From: Hydrogenophaga sp.
GTDB lineage: Bacteria; Pseudomonadota; Gammaproteobacteria; Burkholderiales; Burkholderiaceae_C
Assembly (NCBI RefSeq): GCF_030373225.1
Contig: NZ_JAUCZG010000049.1
Location: 1 to 40,356, forward strand
Length of the DNA stretch: 40,356 nucleotides
Direction: 5' to 3'
The translations under genes were made by a program, and so were the position numbers. Under the pieces are notes generated by a model, which was not told the origin of the DNA, did no database searches, and was given only the letters and a program-made list of their open reading frames with translations. Shown piece after piece: positions 7,059 through 14,243 of this stretch (positions within the stretch are counted from its first letter, which is position 1; each line of letters begins with the position of its first letter).

Positions 7059-10000
7059 TCAGGCCGCCTTCGCCTCGGCGGTCTGGCCGGCGGGCTGGCG
7101 CCATTGCGTGAGCAGGCCATCACGGCGCAGGCGGGCGGCCGCGAGGTTGCGCTCCTTCACATGGCCAAAGCCCTTGATGTGTTCCGGCAGGCGGGCGATC
7201 TCCACCGCCAGTTCGAGGTTGGTGGCGGCGAGCCGGGGCAGCAAGGCCTCGATGTCGGCGCGGTATTCACCGATCAGTGCGCGCTCGGTGCGCCGTTCCT
7301 CGGTGCGGCCGAAGATGTCCAGCGCGGTGCCACGAAGCCCTTTGAAGCGTGCCAGCCACCTGAACGCCGTGAACATGAACGGCCCGAACGGCTGCTTGAC
7401 CAGCTCGCCGCGTTCGTTTTTCTTCGCGATCAGCGGAGGCGCGAGGTGCACCTTGAGCTTGAAGTCGCCTTCGAACTGGCTCGCCAGGCGGGCATGGAAC
7501 GCCGGGTCGCTGTGAAGACGGGCCACCTCGTACTCGTCCTTGTAGGCCATGAGCTTGAACAGGTTGCGGGCCACCGCTTCGCTCAGCGTGGCCTTGCCCA
7601 GCGGAGCCTCGGCCGCGCGCACACGGGCGACAAACTGCTGGTAGTCGGCGGCATAGGCGGCGTTCTGGTAGCCGGTGAGGAACTCCACCCGGCGGGCAAC
7701 CAGGGCATCGAGCGAATCGCGCTTCTTGAACTGGATCACCTGTTCGCCGCTGCCACTTTGTTGCCACAGCGCGGCCACGGCCTGCGGGTTGTGCGCCGCG
7801 CGCCGACCCCATTCGAACGCGGCCTTGTTCTTGTCCACCTGCACGGCGTTGAGTTCCATCGCACGCAACAGCGCGTCCAGGCCCAGCGGCAGCCAGCCTT
7901 TTTGCCACGCGTAGCCCAGCATCATGGGATTGGTGTACAGGCTGTCGCCCATCAGCCGGGTGGCGGCGGTCTCGGCGTCGAAGGCACCGACAGCGTCGGC
8001 CCCCAGGTTGTTCACCAGCGCATCGACGCAGGCCTGGGCCGGGTTCTGCCAGTCGGGATTGCGGACGAAGGCCGCCGTGGGTGTTGCACTCACGTTCAGC
8101 GCCACATGGGTGCGCCCGGCCCGCAGGCGTTGCCAGGTCTCCTTGTTGGCGCTCACGATCGGGTCGCATCCCAGGATCAGGTCGGCCGACGCGGCCGACA
8201 CGCGGGTGGTGCGGATGTCGTCCTGACGGGCGCCGATCAGCACGTGGCTCCATGTGGCGCCACCCTTTTGTGCCAGGCCAGCCGCGTCCTGCGTGACGAT
8301 GCCCTTGCCTTCGAGGTGTGCGGCCACACCGAGCAACTGGCCGATGGTGATGACACCCGTGCCGCCGACGCCGGCGACGATCACGCCCCAGGCCTCGGCG
8401 CCCAGCACCGGCAGCACCGGGGCGGGCAAGGGGCCGCCGCTCCACTCGGCGGAACTGCCCTTTTTGTCCTTCTTGCGCAGCTGGCCGCCTTCAACCGTGA
8501 TGAAGCTCGGGCAGAAGCCCTTGGTGCACGAATAGTCCTTGTTGCAGGAGCTCTGGTTGATGGTGCGCTTGCGACCGAATTCGGTCTCCAGCGGTTCAAC
8601 CGACAGGCAGTTGGACTGCACGCCGCAATCGCCACAACCCTCGCACACCAGCTCGTTGATCACCACGCGCCTGGCCGGGTCCGCCAGCGTGCCGCGCTTG
8701 CGGCGGCGGCGCTTTTCGGTGGCGCAGGTCTGGTCGTAAATGATGACGGTGGTGCCCTGGATCTCGCGGAACTCGCGCTGCACCGCATCGAGCAGGTCGC
8801 GGTGCTGGATGGCGATGCCCGACGGCAGGCCGCTCACGCCGGCGTACTTCTCGGGCTCGTCGGTCACGATGGTGATCCGGGCAGCCCCTTCGGCGCGCAT
8901 GCTCTGCGCGATCTGCACCACGCTGTGGCCCTCGGGCCGCTCACCGACCTGCTGTCCGCCGGTCATGGCCACCGCGTCGTTGTAGAGGATCTTGTAGGTG
9001 ATGTTCACACCGGCAGCGATGCTCTGGCGCACCGCCAGCAGGCCGCTGTGGAAATAGGTACCGTCGCCCAGGTTGGCAAACATGTGCTGGTCTTTGCTGA
9101 ACGGCTGCTGGCCGACCCAGGGCACCCCTTCGCCGCCCATCTGGGTGAAGCCCACGGTGGCGCGGTCCATCCAGATGCTCATGAAGTGGCAGCCGATACC
9201 GGCCATCGCGCGCGAGCCCTCGGGCACCTTGGTGCTGGTGTTGTGCGGGCAACCCGAGCAGAACCACGGTTGGCGCTCGGCGCCGGACACGCCCTGCGTG
9301 AGCAGGGTCTGCATCGACTGCTCCTGGGCGGTCAGGATCGCGAGTTGCGCGTCGATGCGAGCCATCACGTCTTCAGGCACCTGCCCCATCTTCTTCAGCC
9401 GCCTGGCGATGGCGCGCGCGATGATGCTGGGCGACAGGTCGGCATTGGCGCGCAGCAGGGTGCGCGCGCTCGGGTTCGGCACGGACCACTCGCCACCGCT
9501 GAAATCCCCTTCGGCCTCCTCGAACTTGCCCAGCACGTTCGGGCGCACGTCGGGGCGCCAGTTGTAGAGCTCTTCCTTCAGCTGGTATTCGATGACCTGG
9601 CGCTTTTCTTCCACCACCAGGATTTCGCGCAGGCCGGTGGCGAATTCGCGCGTGGTCTGCGCCTCCAGCGGCCAGACCACCGCCACCTTGTGCAGGCGCA
9701 GGCCGATGCGCCGGCAGGTGTCGTCGTCCAGCCCCAGGTCCAGCAGGGCCTGGCGCGTGTCGTTGTAGGCCTTGCCGCTGGCGATCAGGCCGAAACGGTC
9801 GTTCGGCCCGGCGATCACGTTGTGGTTGAGCTTGTTGGCGCGGATGTAAGCCAGTGCGGCGTACCACTTGAAATCGAACAGGCGCGCTTCCTGGTCCAGC
9901 GCGTGGTCGGGCCAGCGGATGTGCACGCCGCCGGGCGGCATGTCGAACTCGGGCACCACGATGTTCACGCGGTCCGGGTCGATGGTGGCGGTGGCGCTCG

Positions 10001-10658
10001 ATTCGACGATTTCCTGGATCGTCTTCATGCCGGCCCAGACGCCGCTGAAACGGCTCATGGCGATGGCGTGCAGCCCGAGGTCGAGGATGTCCTGCACCGA
10101 GGTCGGGAAGAACACCGGCAGGCCGCAGGCCTTGAAGATGTGGTCGCTCTGGTGTGCCGCGGTCGAGCTTTTGGCCACGTGGTCGTCACCCGCCACCGCG
10201 ATCACGCCGCCCCAGGGCGTGGTACCGGCCATGTTGGCGTGCTTGAAGACGTCGGAGCAGCGGTCCACACCCGGGCCCTTGCCGTACCAGATGCCGAAGA
10301 CGCCGTCGAACCGGTTGCTGCCGGGCGGCGCGAAGCCCAGTTGCTGCGTGCCCCAGAGCGCAGTGGCAGCCAGTTCTTCGTTCACGCCCGGCTGGAACAC
10401 GATGTTCTGCGCCTTGAGGTAAGGCGCGGCCTTCTGCAAGGCCTGGTCGTAGCCGCCCAGCGGGGAGCCGCGGTAACCGCTGATGAAGCCGGCGGTGTTC
10501 TTGCCCACCAGCGCATCGCGCTGTCGCTGCAGCATCGGCAGCTTGACCAGCGCCTGCACGCCGCTCATGAAGGCACGGCCCTGGTCGAGCGCGTATTTGT
10601 CGTCCAGCGTCACGGTTTCCAGGGCGCGGCGAATGTGGTCGGGCAGGGGGGCGTTCAT
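7059..10658 (-). CDS. Indolepyruvate ferredoxin oxidoreductase, fused alpha-gamma type
   Basis: The enzyme oxidatively decarboxylates aryl pyruvates such as indolepyruvate to the acyl-CoA with CoA and TPP, in aromatic amino acid breakdown. The 1199-aa single chain is the long bacterial form. An N-terminal pyrimidine-binding part holds GFISGYRGSPLGGYDQ. The TPP-binding part has GCPHNTST near residue 468 and NLGDGTYFHSG near 528. Cysteine-rich segments near 669-716 (CEGCGDCGVQSNC and CTKGFC) look like a [4Fe-4S] region. The gamma domain begins with GVGGTGVITIGQ near 763, followed by a C-terminal extension. ATG 10658 (MNAPLPDHIRR) is preferred to the longer open frame because the family motif begins soon after it. 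It is divergent from an Lrp-type regulator 180 bp away, the likely controller. Confidence 0.93.
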   Translation of the reverse strand: MNAPLPDHIRRALETVTLDDKYALDQGRAFMSGVQALVKLPMLQRQRDALVGKNTAGFISGYRGSPLGGYDQALQKAAPYLKAQNIVFQPGVNEELAATALWGTQQLGFAPPGSNRFDGVFGIWYGKGPGVDRCSDVFKHANMAGTTPWGGVIAVAGDDHVAKSSTAAHQSDHIFKACGLPVFFPTSVQDILDLGLHAIAMSRFSGVWAGMKTIQEIVESSATATIDPDRVNIVVPEFDMPPGGVHIRWPDHALDQEARLFDFKWYAALAYIRANKLNHNVIAGPNDRFGLIASGKAYNDTRQALLDLGLDDDTCRRIGLRLHKVAVVWPLEAQTTREFATGLREILVVEEKRQVIEYQLKEELYNWRPDVRPNVLGKFEEAEGDFSGGEWSVPNPSARTLLRANADLSPSIIARAIARRLKKMGQVPEDVMARIDAQLAILTAQEQSMQTLLTQGVSGAERQPWFCSGCPHNTSTKVPEGSRAMAGIGCHFMSIWMDRATVGFTQMGGEGVPWVGQQPFSKDQHMFANLGDGTYFHSGLLAVRQSIAAGVNITYKILYNDAVAMTGGQQVGERPEGHSVVQIAQSMRAEGAARITIVTDEPEKYAGVSGLPSGIAIQHRDLLDAVQREFREIQGTTVIIYDQTCATEKRRRRKRGTLADPARRVVINELVCEGCGDCGVQSNCLSVEPLETEFGRKRTINQSSCNKDYSCTKGFCPSFITVEGGQLRKKDKKGSSAEWSGGPLPAPVLPVLGAEAWGVIVAGVGGTGVITIGQLLGVAAHLEGKGIVTQDAAGLAQKGGATWSHVLIGARQDDIRTTRVSAASADLILGCDPIVSANKETWQRLRAGRTHVALNVSATPTAAFVRNPDWQNPAQACVDALVNNLGADAVGAFDAETAATRLMGDSLYTNPMMLGYAWQKGWLPLGLDALLRAMELNAVQVDKNKAAFEWGRRAAHNPQAVAALWQQSGSGEQVIQFKKRDSLDALVARRVEFLTGYQNAAYAADYQQFVARVRAAEAPLGKATLSEAVARNLFKLMAYKDEYEVARLHSDPAFHARLASQFEGDFKLKVHLAPPLIAKKNERGELVKQPFGPFMFTAFRWLARFKGLRGTALDIFGRTEERRTERALIGEYRADIEALLPRLAATNLELAVEIARLPEHIKGFGHVKERNLAAARLRRDGLLTQWRQPAGQTAEAKAA

Positions 10659-10838
10659 CGTTTGTCTCCGTGATGGGCAGGGTCGCCTCGTGGGCGCTTC
10701 GTGGGCCGCAGCGGCGCGCCTCATGGGCTGGCCACTCCAGTGTGGCGCACAGTGTATGCCCCGTCGCGCGACAGGTGTTTGCGTTTCATGCCCGATTTAT
10801 TGATGATCGAGCAATCTTCTTTCTTTTGGCGACCCCAT
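10659..10838. promoter_or_regulatory. Divergent promoter region between the oxidoreductase and the Lrp-type regulator
   Basis: A 180-bp gap between two outward-facing genes. The AT-rich part (about 10795-10830) includes an imperfect dyad, TTGATGATCGAGCAA at 10800-10814 (TTG/CAA ends, 4 of 7 pairs). Lrp/AsnC proteins often bind such weak AT-rich dyads and act on the adjacent divergent gene. I could not place convincing -35/-10 boxes. Confidence 0.35.
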
Positions 10839-11348
10839 ATGGAAACACTCGACAAGTTCGACATCACGATCCTGCAAGAACTGCAAAGCGATGGCCGCCT
10901 CACCAATGCCGAACTGGCCCAGCGCGTGGGGCTGTCGGCCGCCCCCTGCTGGCGCCGCGTGCGCGCGCTGGAAGAGGCCGGTTTCATCCGCGGCTACCGC
11001 GCCGAGATCGACCGCGAAAAGATCGGCCTGGGTGTGCTGGCCTTCGTGCGCCTGGACGCCGACCGCAACAGCGGCGATGTCACCCGCAAACTGGAGAACG
11101 CGATCCGCGAAATCCCGGAGGTCGTTTCCTGCCACTACATCAGCGGCTCCGGCACCTTCGAGTTGCAGGTGGTCAGCCGCGATCTCAACCACTTCAGCCG
11201 GTTCGCACGCGAGGTGCTGCTCAACCTGCCCAACGTGAAGGACCTGCACACCAGTTTTTCGCTCGGGGAAGTCAAGTCGGGAAGTGCACTTCCGTTGTCT
11301 CACCTGCTGGCAAAAAGTACGAGCACGGCAGGAAGCGGCAAAACTTGA
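10839..11348 (+). CDS. Lrp/AsnC family transcriptional regulator
   Basis: A 169-aa feast/famine regulator. Residues 1-50 form the winged helix-turn-helix (LDKFDITILQELQSDGRLTN, then the recognition region LAQRVGLSAAPCWRRVRALE). Residues about 65-145 form the RAM ligand-binding/oligomerisation domain. The ATG at 10839 begins METLDKFD, the typical Lrp N-terminus; an upstream in-frame ATG would add an atypical leader. Its position, divergent from an indolepyruvate oxidoreductase, suggests it senses an aromatic or branched amino acid and controls that gene; this is inference from context. The C-terminal tail after about residue 150 is longer and more polar than usual. Confidence 0.92.
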   Translation: METLDKFDITILQELQSDGRLTNAELAQRVGLSAAPCWRRVRALEEAGFIRGYRAEIDREKIGLGVLAFVRLDADRNSGDVTRKLENAIREIPEVVSCHYISGSGTFELQVVSRDLNHFSRFAREVLLNLPNVKDLHTSFSLGEVKSGSALPLSHLLAKSTSTAGSGKT

Positions 11349-11442
11349 AGTTTTTCGGGTCCATTCGTCCAAAATTTTCGACCGTTGGGTCACAAAGTCG
11401 TCGTAAGTCCTTGAGATATGTGAATTTTTTCCCACTGGACGC

Positions 11443-11471
11443 TTGCCAGCGCTTGTGCCATTTCGTAACAT
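11443..11471 (+). promoter_or_regulatory. Predicted sigma-70-type promoter for the exported-protein cluster
   Basis: TTGCCA (11443-11448) and TAACAT (11466-11471) are separated by 17 bp and match the -35 and -10 consensus at 5/6 and 4/6 positions. They lie about 78 bases before the GTG start at 11549, in the only AT-rich gap of this region. The 11349-11548 gap holds no other gene. Confidence 0.45.
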
Positions 11472-11548
11472 CAGGCTACTTAACCCCGTGGAGTAGGTAC
11501 CTGAAAGTGCTCAGCCCACACCTCCCACTTCCACTTGAAGGAAACGTC

Positions 11549-12151
11549 GTGAAAAAAGCCCTGCTTCTCAAATCCACCCTGGCCCTGGCGCTGGCCACCC
11601 CGCTGCTGGCTTCCGCGGAATCGCAACTGGTCAACACCGGCCCCGCCGTGGCCCGCCTGGACTTCCGCGTCATCATCCCTCGCGTGCTGTTCCTGGGTGT
11701 GGGCACGGGTGCCACCGCGGTGCCAGAGGCCACCAACACGACCGTGGATCTGGTGACCTTCGACTACACCACCAACCCCGGCGCCGTGGGCTCGGGCGCA
11801 GTCGCCGGCAGCATCACCGGCGCCGTGGTGCCGGTCCGCGTGATGGGCAACAACGGTCAGATCGTTCTCACGGCGGCCACCACCGGCGGCTTGTCCAACG
11901 GCGACGGTGACACCATTCCATGGACCGAGATCACCGCCACCACCAGCGCCGCCACCCTGCCCAGCCCGGTGATTCCCGCGACCGGCACCGGCGCAGGCAG
12001 CAACGTGACGCTGTCCTCCGGCACCAAGATCACCGACCGCTCGGCCGACTGGACCTTCAGTTTCGCCAACTCGACCGTGGTGCCGGCCGGCATCTACGGT
12101 GCCACCGTGGCCAACAACGGCCGGGTGACCTACACCGCCACCATGCCCTGA
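11549..12151 (+). CDS. Exported subunit-like protein, first gene of a chaperone-linked surface cluster
   Basis: A 200-aa protein with a clear Sec signal peptide (MKKALLLKSTLALALATPLLASA, cut after about residue 23). The mature part is rich in Thr, Ala, Gly and Val with alternating beta-type sequence and no cysteine. It contains LDFRVIIPRVLFL near residues 36-48, a motif repeated in the last gene of the cluster. It ends in NNGRVTYTATMP, a beta-strand-like tail resembling the end of the next gene (GTVTYTLTAP). Such tails suit subunits that pair with a PapD-like chaperone, which is encoded downstream. GTG start at 11549 with GAAGGAAA about 5 bases before. A strong hairpin follows the stop, suggesting this gene is expressed above the rest, as a major subunit would be. 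No family name recognised. Confidence 0.75.
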   Translation: MKKALLLKSTLALALATPLLASAESQLVNTGPAVARLDFRVIIPRVLFLGVGTGATAVPEATNTTVDLVTFDYTTNPGAVGSGAVAGSITGAVVPVRVMGNNGQIVLTAATTGGLSNGDGDTIPWTEITATTSAATLPSPVIPATGTGAGSNVTLSSGTKITDRSADWTFSFANSTVVPAGIYGATVANNGRVTYTATMP

Positions 12152-12172
12152 AACCGTTCCAGCATCGACATG

Positions 12173-12202
12173 ACGGAGGGTTTGCACAGCGCAACCCTCC
12201 GT
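12173..12202 (+). terminator. Strong hairpin after the first subunit gene (partial terminator or mRNA stabiliser)
   Basis: Arms at 12173-12185 and 12191-12202 form 12 bp with one bulged T, around the 5-nt loop ACAGC. Only a weak U-run follows (TGCCGTTTCC). It lies 21 bases past the stop of the first gene and 82 before the next start, as expected for differential expression of a major subunit. Confidence 0.55.
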
Positions 12203-12284
12203 TGCCGTTTCCGGCAGCCGCCCTGCCGCCGTGCACAGAGCGCGGAGCGGAACTCCCTTCGACAGCCACCGACCCAACGACACC

Positions 12285-12947
12285 ATGAAGCGCACGACCC
12301 GCAGCACCACCGCCCGCCTGGCGGCCAGCGCCTGTCTGGCGCTGCTGTGCGTGGTGGAGATCGGCAGCGCCCACGCCTGGTCGCTGGGCGTCACCGGGGG
12401 CGACCGCCGGCTGTTCCTGCACGTGGGCAACGGCACGGTCAGTGGCACCAGCGGGAGGCTCAATGGCCCTTCTCCCACCACCAACCCCACCCGCAACCGT
12501 GTGGAAGTGACGGTGCCCCAGGCCCTGCTGGGCAGTGGCACGGTGCTGGCCATGACCAGCAACAGCACGCAGAACATCAGCCTGTACGGTGACGGAAACA
12601 ACACCTGCCCCACGCCAGCCAGCCAGGTCATGGTGGGCGCCGGCTTCCGGCGCAATGGCGGGGGCAGCGCCAATGCCACGCTGAGCGTGGCCTCCCCGGC
12701 CAACCTGACCAATTCCAGCGGCGACACCATCCCGTTCACCGAAATCAGCTGGACCGTCTCTGCGCCAGGCAGCGGTGTGCCCAACGTGATCCCGGCCGGC
12801 ACCTTCAACGGCGGCACCCAGACCCTGACCACGTTTGCGGCCAACACCTACATCGAGAACTGCCACACCTTTCGCTACGCCAACAGCGCGGTTCGGGCGG
12901 CCGGCACCTACAACGGCACGGTGACCTACACCCTGACCGCGCCATGA
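12285..12947 (+). CDS. Exported subunit-like protein, paralogue of the preceding gene
   Basis: A 220-aa exported protein. A basic N-terminus (MKRTTRSTTARLAAS) and hydrophobic stretch form a signal peptide ending near AHA at residue 32. The mature part is Gly/Asn/Thr/Ser-rich with two cysteines (NNTCPTP and IENCHTF) that could form a disulfide in the periplasm. It resembles the first gene of the cluster: both have a GDTIPxTEI segment and close with a YAN/FAN-S-AGxYxGxVTYTxTxP-type strand. These features are typical of Ig-like subunits assembled by periplasmic chaperones, but I recognise no named family. Its stop overlaps the next ATG by four bases (ATGA), so the two are translationally coupled. 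No strong Shine-Dalgarno precedes ATG 12285. Confidence 0.75.
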   Translation: MKRTTRSTTARLAASACLALLCVVEIGSAHAWSLGVTGGDRRLFLHVGNGTVSGTSGRLNGPSPTTNPTRNRVEVTVPQALLGSGTVLAMTSNSTQNISLYGDGNNTCPTPASQVMVGAGFRRNGGGSANATLSVASPANLTNSSGDTIPFTEISWTVSAPGSGVPNVIPAGTFNGGTQTLTTFAANTYIENCHTFRYANSAVRAAGTYNGTVTYTLTAP

Positions 12948-13405
12948 CCTTCTTCCGCCGGCTGCTCCTGGCTGCACTGGGCGCGCTGATCGCCGGCGCC
13001 GCGCTGGCCAATCCGCACCGCCTGGACGATTCCCTGAGCCACACCCTGCCCCCCAACGTGCGGATGGAGTGGCTGCCGGCGACGCGGGGCCAGTCCGGCG
13101 CGGGCGCCATGGAGGCCTGGGTGCGCGTCAACATCCGCATCGATACCCGCAACTGGGTCGGCCGCAGCGGGCGCATCTACATGGTGCTGCCGCGCGACGA
13201 GGCCTCCAGCATCGAGGCCGTCTGGACCACCCAGGGCCGGCTGCTGGCCGGGCGCCTCGTGTCGGGCGAACGCACCCTGGTCCATGCCGGTCCGATCCCT
13301 GGCGCCATGCTGGAAGACCAGATGCAGGTGCGGCTGCGCTCGAACGCCGACTGGTCCTCCAACAGCCGGCGCCTGAACTTCCACTTCGAACTCGACGTCG
13401 ACTGA
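12944..13405 (+). CDS. Small exported protein of the surface cluster
   Basis: A 153-aa protein with a signal peptide (MTFFRRLLLAALGALIAGAALA, cut near residue 22). The mature part is beta-rich (VRVNIRIDTRNWVGRSGRIY, LNFHFELDVD), without cysteines or membrane segments. I do not recognise a family. Its start overlaps the preceding stop (ATGA), and the chaperone gene begins 7 bases after its own stop, so it belongs to the same operon. It could be a minor or tip subunit, or a periplasmic assembly factor; the sequence does not decide. Confidence 0.7.
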   Translation: MTFFRRLLLAALGALIAGAALANPHRLDDSLSHTLPPNVRMEWLPATRGQSGAGAMEAWVRVNIRIDTRNWVGRSGRIYMVLPRDEASSIEAVWTTQGRLLAGRLVSGERTLVHAGPIPGAMLEDQMQVRLRSNADWSSNSRRLNFHFELDVD

Positions 13406-13412
13406 ATACGCC

Positions 13413-14243
13413 ATGAGGACCGTGCTTCCAGGATCATTGCTTCGCAGTTTGAATACCCTGCTGGGTTCGGCGTTGGCCTGCGTGCTGCTGTCGGCGCCGC
13501 TGACCGGGCATGCCCAGGGTTTTGCTGCCTACATCACCCCGCCGCGCTTTGAGGTCAAGGCCGTGCCCGGTCAGCCGCTGCGCCAGGTGCTTGAAATCCA
13601 GCACGCGGGACAGGAAAAGGGCAATTACCGCGTCTACACCAGCGACTGGACCCTCAACGCCGACAACTCGGTGACCTTCAGCGACGCCTTGTTTCCCGAC
13701 AGCTGCCGGCCCTGGGTGGCGATCGAGCGGCGCGAACTCGTGATCGAGCCGGGTGCCCGTTACCGCTTCCGCTTCGAGATCACCCCCCCACCCGGCACGC
13801 CGGCGCGCGAATGCCGGTTTGCCATCATGGTGGAAGGCCTGGAGCCCGCCCTGGTGCAGGGCAGCCTGAATTTCCCGGTCGGGGGACGCATCGGGGTGAT
13901 CGTCTACGCCGCCATCGGCGACGCCGCGCCACAACTGGAGATCGCCGGCACCCGGGTGATGGCGCAGGGTGGCCAGTCGACCGCCGTGGTCGATGTGCGC
14001 AACCGGGGCAACGCACACGGTCGGCTGGAAGGCTTTGTCAATGGCATCGACGCCAGCGGCGCCCGGTTCGAACTGGCGCCGGCTGACCTGCCGATCCTGC
14101 CGGGCGAGACGCGTGCCGTGACGCTCAGCCCGGTGGTCGAAGATGGTAAACCCGCGCCTGTGGTGCGTTTCCCGCTGGTGGTCACCGGCAAGCTTGAATG
14201 GGGCAGGAACAGCGTGCCGCTGGACACGCGCTTCGCTCCATGA
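13413..14243 (+). CDS. PapD-like periplasmic pilus-assembly chaperone
   Basis: A 276-aa protein with a signal peptide ending near HAQG (residue 35). The mature protein has the layout of a fimbrial chaperone: a first Ig-like domain (YITPPRFEVKAVPGQPLRQV) with two conserved-type cysteines (PDSCRPW and ARECRFA), then a second domain (about 165-270) starting after GRIGVIVYAAIGD and containing VVDVRNRGNAHGRLEGF. Such chaperones hold subunits by donor-strand complementation until they reach an outer-membrane partner. It lies between subunit-like genes and the outer-membrane protein gene and overlaps the latter by four bases (ATGA). The sequence is divergent from FimC/PapD, so the chaperone role is inferred from layout and context. 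Confidence 0.75.
   Translation: MRTVLPGSLLRSLNTLLGSALACVLLSAPLTGHAQGFAAYITPPRFEVKAVPGQPLRQVLEIQHAGQEKGNYRVYTSDWTLNADNSVTFSDALFPDSCRPWVAIERRELVIEPGARYRFRFEITPPPGTPARECRFAIMVEGLEPALVQGSLNFPVGGRIGVIVYAAIGDAAPQLEIAGTRVMAQGGQSTAVVDVRNRGNAHGRLEGFVNGIDASGARFELAPADLPILPGETRAVTLSPVVEDGKPAPVVRFPLVVTGKLEWGRNSVPLDTRFAP

Noticed and set aside
6915..10673. 1252-codon open frame on the plus strand
   Set aside because: Antisense to the indolepyruvate oxidoreductase; the product is His/Arg/Gly-rich with no domain, as expected from the codon-position bias of a GC-rich gene.
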